From Planctomycetota bacterium (lineage in GTDB: Bacteria; Planctomycetota; Phycisphaerae; WQYP01), in assembly GCA_021780285.1 (NCBI GenBank), contig JAJXZA010000020.1, forward strand, positions 1 through 7,374: 7,374 bases of DNA, written 5' to 3'. Below are positions 1 to 5,508 of the stretch, one piece after another. A program made the translations under genes and the position numbers. The notes below the pieces were generated by a model, which saw only the letters and a list, made by a program, of their open reading frames with translations, ran no database searches and was not told the DNA's origin. Position 1 is the stretch's first letter; each line of letters opens with the position of its first letter.

Positions 1-2
1 CG

Positions 3-3000
3 GATGCCGTCCTCACCACCGGCTTGGCTGATATTACCCATGTGCGCCTCGTCGGCCTCAAAATGCGGGCGCGGCGCCTTGGCGGGGGTGCCTTTCAATT
101 TGCCGGTCTTAACTTTCTCCCTGCCCACAGCCATAAGCCGGCTGCCGCTCTACCTGTAAAGCCCAAACCCGAACTTATTGCCGCCAAAACTCCGGTGAAA
201 GCCGCCGCCGGTACGCTTAACGGCGGCTACAAATGGGCCGTTGATACTCTGGCCATGCGCGACTGTAAACTGGCTTTTGATGATGCAACTGTAACTCCCG
301 CAGCCCATATCGCCATTCAACTCAACACCCTTTCCGCGCTAAGCCGCGGCGGCCTGCCCGGCCAACCCGGTGAAGAACTCGTGCTATCAGGCAACGCAAT
401 GGCGCCGGGGTTGGCCCATACCATTAACATCAGCGGCAGCATGTTGCCGTTCGCCCCCAAAAAAACCTTGGATGTGCACGTGGCCGCCGACGGCATTACC
501 GCGACGGCCCTTAAGCCATACCTCAGTCGCGCGGGCCTGCAGAGCGAACTCACCGATGCCGCACTAAACCTCGAACTCAAAGCCAGCCTTGCAATAGATG
601 CGGATGGCTCCATGACCACCAGCCTACATCTTGATCACCTTAATTACACCAACGGCCCGCAAACTTTGCTGGCCCTCTCCAACGTGGATGTCACCTCCAT
701 GCACGCCAACGCCCGAACGGGCCGCTTCGAAGTCGGCCGCATAAAAATTGTCGGCCCATCGCTGGCCGTCAATCGCGAAAAGTCCGGCTTATTTTCTGTT
801 CTTGGCATGCGGCTCGTAAAGCCCGTGATACCGCTAGCCGCCAACGCGGCTGTTGTCCCGGCACAAGGTAAACCGGCCAACATGCATGCCGTTGCGTCGT
901 CCGCTGCCGACGTTGTGCTGCCGCGTCTGCAGGTAGACAACTTCAGTTGGACCGGCGTACATGTACAGTTTAACGATCAAAAAGTTTCCCCGGTTACTCA
1001 TTTCAGCATCAGCGATGCCGGCCTGATTGTTCATCAATTTGTGCTCGACATGGCCAACCCCGGCGCCAAGCCCATCACCGGCACCATACAGGCCTGGCTT
1101 AATGCTCCGGGCTTGACCTCGGGCTGCAAACTCAAAGGCGTGCTCACGCCCAGCCGCGGGAAGTTGGCCGCTGCTGTGCGCGTCTTCGGCTCGCAAATCA
1201 ATTTGCGGCCCCTGAAACCCTACTTACTTCCCCTCGGCATTATGCCCCGGCTGCAGGCCGGCAGCTTTCATGCCAACCTGCAGGCGGCCATTGCCGACGC
1301 TCGCGGCACCATCTCCGCATCGCTGCATGCCGACAACGTTCAGCTTCTCGATGGCACAACCCGGCTTGCCGGCCTCACCGACTTTAACGCTGCCGACATT
1401 GTCTCAAGCAGCAATGGCTTTGCCGTCGGCGATGTCACCATCAATCAGCCTTGGCTGCGGCTCAAACGCCGCCGCAGCGGCGCATTAGAATGTTGCGGTA
1501 TCGCATTGGTTCCCGCTGCCGCTGCCGCAGCCACCGGCGCCTCTGCTCCAAAAATACCCCCAGCGCAAACGGCGGGCAACAACTTTGTCACCAACGTGGC
1601 CCATCTGGCCCTGCATAACGCCACCCTGCATTGGATAGACCACGACGTACGCAAGCCCGTGGATATTTCCGTTGCCGCCGATGTGAGCTTGCAGCATTTT
1701 GTCCTCGGTCGTCCAACCGCGCCGCTTGCCTCGCTCGCGGCCAGCGTCGCTATTCCTCAAGTCGCCCGCCAAATCAGCCTGTCGGGCCAGGTGTCTCCCG
1801 GTTCGCAGGATACAATTCTTAATCTCCATCTGCAGGGCAGCGGCCTGCTTGGTGGGCCGGTGGCAATATATCTTCCGCCGGGCTTTCATTCCGACCTGCA
1901 CGATGGCAAAGTCCAGGGCGATATTCATCTGCGAATCAGGCCTGCCGCCGCCGGCGGCCGCCAAATAACCGCTTCCCTAAGCAATGGTGCTCTCTATACC
2001 AGCGCTGCCGCTGCCAAGCCCGCCATCGCCATTCCCAGCGCTTCCGTGCAGGTCACACGCCTGGACTTGCCCGCTCACGTCGTGGCCGTCGGCAATGTGG
2101 CCGTTGAGTTGTCGCGGTTGGTGGTCGCTCGCGGTCATAATGGCTCGCTCGCGGTTGCCGGCCTGCAAATAACCAAACCCGCGGCAACCGCCGTGGCCAA
2201 CAAGGCGCCAAGCCCTGCCGCCAAGCCGTTCTCCATGCTCCCGACGATTTATCCGCTCATCTCCGTTCACAGCCTCCGCCTCGGTGCTGATGACATCAAA
2301 CTCATTGATAATTCATCTGGGCCTAATGCTCGTACCTGGCGACTCCATAGCGTCTTGCTCACCAACCCTACCCCCATTGTTTGCCTCGGGCCAAATGCCG
2401 CCCGCCTCGGCGACATAAACCTCAATCTAACCGGTGCCGTTTTAGATGTTGCTAAAAAAATTGAAATCAGCGCCCAGGTGCAGCCGTTTGCATCTCTGCC
2501 GCGCGCTGCCGCCCAAATAAATGTCGCTGGCATTCAAGGCAATGGTCTGGCGCGACTGCTGCCGGGCTTGTCAAAAATAATGCATGTCGGCAAGCTCACC
2601 GATGGCACGTTTGGCGTCCACGCTGCCGCCCAACTGCAGATGGATCGGCGTACGCCCATTGAGTTTAACTTCCAGCGACCCTTTGTCGCGGCCATTACAC
2701 TCAAGAATATGGCGTTTCGCGCCAAACCCGATGGCCCGGTGGATGCCGGCCTTACCGAAGTTCGTGCCGACAAAATATTTGTGGATCTCCAGCGACGCTC
2801 CATCCATATTCCTCTGGTCAATATTCTCGCTCCTGCCGGTCGTCTTACCCTTGGTAAACATGGCCTGCACGTGCTGGGCATGGTGCTGCCGTTCAAAGCG
2901 CCCGCGCCCGCCGCCGCTATGGCAGCGCCCAAGCCGGTGGGGGGGCTGCATGCGACAGCCCATACCGCCGCCGCAGCAGAGCCGGCTGTCGCCGGCAGCA

Positions 3001-4550
3001 CGCAGCAAAAATCATCCGCGACAGCAGCCGCTGCATTGCCCGATATTATTATCGCCCGCACAGTTGTCAGCGGTCTGCATTTCGACTTTGTGGATACCAC
3101 CTGCCAGCCGCCGCTGACCATTCCGCTGCGCGGTCTTGAACTGCAAATCATGGGCCTCGGCACCGAGCCAATGTTCAAGCCGCTGCCCGTACGGTTCAAT
3201 ATGCTCGCTTACGCCGGTAAAGTTCCTATGCCATCCGCTCAGGTCGCGGCGGTATCTCAACCGCCCAAGGATGTTGCATCGCAAGGCCGTGTCCATCCAG
3301 GCTTGCCCGCTGCTGCGGTCAAAGGCCAAGCGTCGCCAACTTCCATGCCGGCCGCAAAGCCGCACACGCCTGCCCCCGCAACCACTGCGGCGCCGGCAAC
3401 TGCTCAGGCTGCCGCGCTATCCGCTGCACCGGCCGTGAAAAGCCGTACGCTTTTCTCGCAGTTGGCCGTTAACGGGCAAATATGGCTGTATCCCAGCCTG
3501 CATGGCTGGGTAAAAGAATCGCTCAACGGTGTTGAGCTGCGGGCCTTTTATGCCCTCGCCAAACAATACGGCGTTACCCTCGCCGGCGGTGTTTTTGATG
3601 GCACAACCGATATTCGCTTTGAAAAGAGCAGCGATATCCAAACCCACAACAAGCTTGTCTTTACCGATCTCAAATTAGCCGAGCCGTCCAAAGGTTTGCT
3701 CGCTCAAATATTTCATCTGCCCGCTCCGCTCAACGTGGTGCTCGCCGCGATCGAAGCGCCTGATGGCTCCATCACGCTGCCCATAAGTGTTCCCATTCAT
3801 AACGGTCAAATCGCCATGGGCGATGTTGAAGGCAGCGCCATCGGCGCGGTCGCGCAGGCGATCGCCGTTGGCTTTGCCAGTTCACCATTCAAATTGGCGG
3901 GGGGGGTGGCAGGTCTATTTGGCATGGGCAAAGCCAAGCCGGTTAATGCGCCGCCCGTCATGCTGAGCTTTGCGCCCGGCTCCGCCAATCTCTCCTCGGC
4001 CGATTACCAACTCCTCGCCAAGCTGGCAAAGCACCTCGATGCCCACGATTCGCAGCAGGTTGTTGTGCGGCAGCAGCTAAGCCTGGGCGATCTCGATGTA
4101 ATGGCGGTGCGTGCCAATCCTACTCCTCTTGAATGTCACCAGCTCATCAGCTCGCTGCGCCGGCGCCAGACGGCCATGCTGCAGAATCGCGCCCGGCTCA
4201 TTGGCGAAATCAGCGGCCAGCTTGCCATCCGTCTCAGTGAGTCTTCCATCGCGGAGGCAACGGGCCAATTGCAATCGCTCGATAAGCGGCTGGCCGACAA
4301 CCAGAACGCCATTCGCTACCTCGCCGACATGCTAGAACCCGGTGCAGCCCGCCAGGCCTCGCGCCGCACCCGCGGGGCGGCTATCAAACTTGCCCAGGCC
4401 CGGCTGGCCGCCATCAAGGCCTTTCTCCTCTCCGCCGGCTTCTCCAAAGCCGCCGCAAGAGTGCACATCATCTTTCCCCAGTACAAACCCACCTCGAGCC
4501 AAACCGGCGGCCAGGCTATCCTCACCCTCGTCCGTGCTGGACAAAGCTAA
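3..4550 (+). CDS. AsmA-like DUF748 family envelope protein, very large, 5' partial
   Basis: The frame is open from the first complete codon (nt 3) to a TAA at 4548-4550, giving at least 1515 residues; the true start lies outside the window, and the in-frame TTG at 24 has no claim to be it. Residue 1 here is the codon at nt 3. The C-terminal third matches the DUF748 pattern as I know it: LVFTDL near residue 1218, IEAPDGSITLPISVP near 1250, SSPFKLAGG near 1294 and FAPGSANL at 1323-1330. The rest is low-complexity beta-type sequence of the AsmA/TamB kind, with LKPYL-type motifs, broken by Ala/Pro/Lys linkers at about nt 129-215, 819-915, 1509-1577, 2172-2231, 2898-3039 and 3240-3450. The end (about nt 4130-4400) is charged and helical. 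AsmA-like relatives span the periplasm and have been linked to phospholipid transport and outer-membrane integrity; DUF748 members themselves are poorly characterised. The N-terminal membrane anchor is not visible. The protein is longer than the roughly 1000-1250 residues I expect for the family. The family call is firm; the function is inferred. Confidence 0.88.
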   Translation, partial: DAVLTTGLADITHVRLVGLKMRARRLGGGAFQFAGLNFLPAHSHKPAAALPVKPKPELIAAKTPVKAAAGTLNGGYKWAVDTLAMRDCKLAFDDATVTPAAHIAIQLNTLSALSRGGLPGQPGEELVLSGNAMAPGLAHTINISGSMLPFAPKKTLDVHVAADGITATALKPYLSRAGLQSELTDAALNLELKASLAIDADGSMTTSLHLDHLNYTNGPQTLLALSNVDVTSMHANARTGRFEVGRIKIVGPSLAVNREKSGLFSVLGMRLVKPVIPLAANAAVVPAQGKPANMHAVASSAADVVLPRLQVDNFSWTGVHVQFNDQKVSPVTHFSISDAGLIVHQFVLDMANPGAKPITGTIQAWLNAPGLTSGCKLKGVLTPSRGKLAAAVRVFGSQINLRPLKPYLLPLGIMPRLQAGSFHANLQAAIADARGTISASLHADNVQLLDGTTRLAGLTDFNAADIVSSSNGFAVGDVTINQPWLRLKRRRSGALECCGIALVPAAAAAATGASAPKIPPAQTAGNNFVTNVAHLALHNATLHWIDHDVRKPVDISVAADVSLQHFVLGRPTAPLASLAASVAIPQVARQISLSGQVSPGSQDTILNLHLQGSGLLGGPVAIYLPPGFHSDLHDGKVQGDIHLRIRPAAAGGRQITASLSNGALYTSAAAAKPAIAIPSASVQVTRLDLPAHVVAVGNVAVELSRLVVARGHNGSLAVAGLQITKPAATAVANKAPSPAAKPFSMLPTIYPLISVHSLRLGADDIKLIDNSSGPNARTWRLHSVLLTNPTPIVCLGPNAARLGDINLNLTGAVLDVAKKIEISAQVQPFASLPRAAAQINVAGIQGNGLARLLPGLSKIMHVGKLTDGTFGVHAAAQLQMDRRTPIEFNFQRPFVAAITLKNMAFRAKPDGPVDAGLTEVRADKIFVDLQRRSIHIPLVNILAPAGRLTLGKHGLHVLGMVLPFKAPAPAAAMAAPKPVGGLHATAHTAAAAEPAVAGSTQQKSSATAAAALPDIIIARTVVSGLHFDFVDTTCQPPLTIPLRGLELQIMGLGTEPMFKPLPVRFNMLAYAGKVPMPSAQVAAVSQPPKDVASQGRVHPGLPAAAVKGQASPTSMPAAKPHTPAPATTAAPATAQAAALSAAPAVKSRTLFSQLAVNGQIWLYPSLHGWVKESLNGVELRAFYALAKQYGVTLAGGVFDGTTDIRFEKSSDIQTHNKLVFTDLKLAEPSKGLLAQIFHLPAPLNVVLAAIEAPDGSITLPISVPIHNGQIAMGDVEGSAIGAVAQAIAVGFASSPFKLAGGVAGLFGMGKAKPVNAPPVMLSFAPGSANLSSADYQLLAKLAKHLDAHDSQQVVVRQQLSLGDLDVMAVRANPTPLECHQLISSLRRRQTAMLQNRARLIGEISGQLAIRLSESSIAEATGQLQSLDKRLADNQNAIRYLADMLEPGAARQASRRTRGAAIKLAQARLAAIKAFLLSAGFSKAAARVHIIFPQYKPTSSQTGGQAILTLVRAGQS

Positions 4551-4562
4551 ACCCGCGGCACT

Positions 4563-4625
4563 GCAGCGCACGCGCCCCACAAAAGCGCATAGCCTTGGTT
4601 CGCCCCGGCCAGCCGCAGCGCACGC
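4563..4625. repeat. 11-bp direct repeat pair
   Basis: The sequence GCAGCGCACGC occurs exactly at 4563-4573 and again at 4615-4625, 52 bp apart. A shorter AGCGCA copy lies between them near 4584. The second copy overlaps the left arm of the inverted repeat at 4612-4650. Two copies in a GC-rich gap could be chance, a protein binding site or a remnant of duplication; the sequence alone does not decide. Confidence 0.45.
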
Positions 4626-4658
4626 CGTGCCGCCCGCTTTACGCTGCGGCAGCACGGC
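4612..4658. repeat. Two overlapping, competing inverted repeats
   Basis: A perfect 9-bp inverted repeat GCCGCAGCG (4612-4620) / CGCTGCGGC (4642-4650) has a 21-nt loop. A second perfect 7-bp pair GCCGTGC (4624-4630) / GCACGGC (4652-4658) has its left arm inside that loop and its right arm outside it. As RNA the two are alternative helices; a simultaneous pseudoknot looks sterically poor because only one nucleotide (4651) would bridge the 9-bp helix. No T-run follows, so this is not a standard intrinsic terminator. It could be a transcript 3'-end structure for the DUF748 gene or a protein binding region. Confidence 0.5.
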
Positions 4659-4685
4659 AACTGCATCAATTATGATCGCGAACGG

Positions 4686-4692
4686 TATAAAT
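4686..4692 (+). promoter_or_regulatory. Weak -10-like box TATAAAT
   Basis: TATAAAT stands at 4686-4692 after a GC-rich stretch. The expected -35 region (about 4663-4668) is poor, so this is only a candidate. If it is used, the transcript would begin near 4698 and would include the nested inverted repeat at 4714-4786 in a leader of about 175 nt before nuoC. Confidence 0.25.
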
Positions 4693-4713
4693 AGAAGGTT
4701 GGTGGTGTTGTTG

Positions 4714-4786
4714 GCAGGCAATTCATGTAAGCTGCGCTCAATTTGAAGGATTGGCAGACCTGTTTGTCACAGGTGGAATTGCCTGC
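4714..4786. repeat. Nested inverted repeat upstream of nuoC
   Basis: A perfect 11-bp inverted repeat, GCAGGCAATTC (4714-4724) and GAATTGCCTGC (4776-4786), encloses 51 nt. Within that interval sits a second perfect inverted repeat, ACCTGT (4758-4763) / ACAGGT (4769-4774), with a 5-nt loop. The heptamer TTGGCAG also occurs twice in direct orientation, at 4711 and 4751. The right arm ends 10 bp before the TATAAT box at 4797, so the structure covers the -35 area of that promoter. It could be an operator pair for a dimeric regulator, or an RNA fold if transcription starts upstream. Its presence is read directly; its role is inference. Confidence 0.55.
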
Positions 4787-4802
4787 AGCAAAGCCATATA
4801 AT
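4774..4802 (+). promoter_or_regulatory. Putative sigma-70-type promoter for nuoC
   Basis: A perfect -10 hexamer TATAAT lies at 4797-4802. The -35 position with 17-bp spacing is TGGAAT (4774-4779), matching the consensus at only three of six positions, and there is no extended -10 TG. A start near 4808-4810 would give a leader of about 65 nt ahead of the nuoC ATG at 4874. The weak -35 lies in the right arms of the two inverted repeats ending at 4774 and 4786, so a bound protein there would plausibly affect this promoter. Confidence 0.45.
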
Positions 4803-4861
4803 TCCCCGTGCGTAAAAGGCGGTCGCAGGGCTTGTTACCGTGTGATTGCTGGTGTTACTTT

Positions 4862-4868
4862 GGTGAGG
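4862..4868 (+). promoter_or_regulatory. Ribosome binding site of nuoC
   Basis: GGTGAGG at 4862-4868 sits 5 nt before the ATG at 4874 and 11 nt before a second in-frame ATG at 4880. It decides the start against the upstream in-frame GTG at 4808, which has no Shine-Dalgarno sequence and would add a Cys- and Arg-containing extension unlike NuoC. Confidence 0.65.
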
Positions 4869-4873
4869 CAGCC

Positions 4874-5392
4874 ATGGCGATGGATCATCCGGCGATAGGG
4901 CCGCTTAAGGCCAAGTTCCCAGAAACGAAATTTCAGGGGGCGGAGTTTCGTGGGCAACTTCAGGTAATTGTTCCGGACGATAAGTTATTGGATGTTGTCC
5001 GCTTTATTAAGAATGATGCGGCCTTGCAATACGACATGCTCGCGGATGTAACCTGCGTCGATTACCTGAATTATCCTGGCTGGAAGCTGCCGCGATTCGG
5101 CATGGTATACATATTTAACAGTGTCAAAGCTGAAAGTCCGCGGCTTACGCTTCGCGTATTTTTTGACAACCCCGATATGCAACTTCCATCGCTGGTGCCG
5201 TTATATGCCGGCGCCGAATGGCTTGAGCGCGAAGTTTATGACATGTTCGGCATTCAGTTTGTCGGCCATCCTGATTTGCGCCGCATTCTCACCTGGGATG
5301 GCTTTAAGCCGCACCCGCTTCGTAAAGATTATCCGGTGACGGGTCTGGGCGAGCGCGAGAACTACCCGGTTATCAATCGTGAATCAGCCTGA
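4874..5392 (+). CDS. nuoC: NADH-quinone oxidoreductase subunit C (NuoC, 30 kDa subunit)
   Basis: This 172-residue protein is a subunit of the peripheral arm of respiratory complex I (NADH:quinone oxidoreductase). It sits on the cytoplasmic side of the membrane next to NuoD and helps hold the quinone-reducing module; it carries no cofactor itself. The family signature is clear: WLEREVYDMFGIQF at residues 116-129, then GHPDLRRIL at 131-139, and the closing HPLRKDYPVTG at 147-157. The middle contains LADVTCVDY (56-64), matching the usual conserved acidic stretch. It is a stand-alone NuoC and not a NuoCD fusion, since it stops about 15 residues after the HPLRKDYP motif. The ATG at 4874 is chosen for its ribosome binding site. 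Neither neighbour is a nuo gene, although nuoC commonly lies between nuoB and nuoD, so NuoD and the other subunits must be encoded elsewhere. No residue in the signature looks damaged, and I see no sign of decay. Confidence 0.96.
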   Translation: MAMDHPAIGPLKAKFPETKFQGAEFRGQLQVIVPDDKLLDVVRFIKNDAALQYDMLADVTCVDYLNYPGWKLPRFGMVYIFNSVKAESPRLTLRVFFDNPDMQLPSLVPLYAGAEWLEREVYDMFGIQFVGHPDLRRILTWDGFKPHPLRKDYPVTGLGERENYPVINRESA

Positions 5393-5406
5393 ACTTTTTG
5401 GCGATG

Positions 5407-5460
5407 GCCATCTGTTACAGTACGTGTGGTCATTTCAGACGCTACCAGCAGATGGCTTTT
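5407..5460 (+). terminator. Possible intrinsic terminator of nuoC
   Basis: GCCATCTG (5407-5414) is the exact reverse complement of CAGATGGC (5449-5456), which is followed directly by TTTT (5457-5460). One G-T wobble and one A-T pair extend the stem inward. The loop of about 30 nt is long for an intrinsic terminator and the T-run is short. The position, 15 bp after the nuoC stop, supports the reading, but efficiency is doubtful. Confidence 0.45.
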
Positions 5461-5470
5461 GCTCCCAATT

Positions 5471-5505
5471 AAGCACAACATTTTGGCAAGTTAGGCGTTG
5501 TGCTT
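5471..5505. repeat. 9-bp inverted repeat at the start of the glycosyltransferase gene
   Basis: AAGCACAAC (5471-5479) pairs perfectly with GTTGTGCTT (5497-5505) across a 17-nt loop. The right arm ends 3 nt before the ATG at 5509. The only Shine-Dalgarno-like sequence, TTAGG at 5491-5495, is inside the loop. In RNA this hairpin would place the ribosome binding region in a loop and press a stem against the start codon; in DNA it could be an operator. An alternative GTG start at 5500 lies inside the right arm. Confidence 0.5.
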
Positions 5506-5508
5506 TGC

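Larger units (their letters stand above)
4551..4873. other. Intergenic region between the DUF748 gene and nuoC, no gene seen
   Basis: This 323-bp gap has no reading frame on either strand that I would call a gene. The longer frames crossing it are out-of-frame continuations over the end of the DUF748 gene and consist of low-complexity Arg/Pro/Ala sequence. The first half is GC-rich with direct and inverted repeats; the second half (from about 4660) is more AT-rich and promoter-like. No hairpin with a T-run follows the stop at 4550, so there is no clear intrinsic terminator for the upstream gene. Transcription from it might therefore continue into nuoC. Confidence 0.7.

Noticed and set aside
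459..465. Seven-A run after five C (also seven A at 2454-2460) as programmed frameshift sites
   Set aside because: The reading frame does not place AAA-AAA codons in the A-AAA-AAR slippery arrangement at 459, no alternative frame of interest follows, and the main frame continues normally through both.
2534..3199. Long minus-strand open frames across the DUF748 gene (and 6523-7023 across the glycosyltransferase)
   Set aside because: They are low-complexity Arg/Ala/Gly/Pro or Gln/Arg/His/Pro translations opposite well-supported genes, as expected from GC-rich antisense frames.
3492..3510. Perfect 7-bp GC-rich hairpin CCCAGCC/GGCTGGG with a 5-nt loop
   Set aside because: It lies inside the DUF748 coding frame with no T-run after it; chance in GC-rich coding sequence is the simplest reading.
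4808..4873. In-frame GTG at 4808 as the nuoC start, possibly leaderless because TATAAT lies 5 bp upstream
   Set aside because: The added 22 residues (Arg- and Cys-containing) do not look like a NuoC N-terminus, and the ATG at 4874 has a good ribosome binding site at proper spacing.
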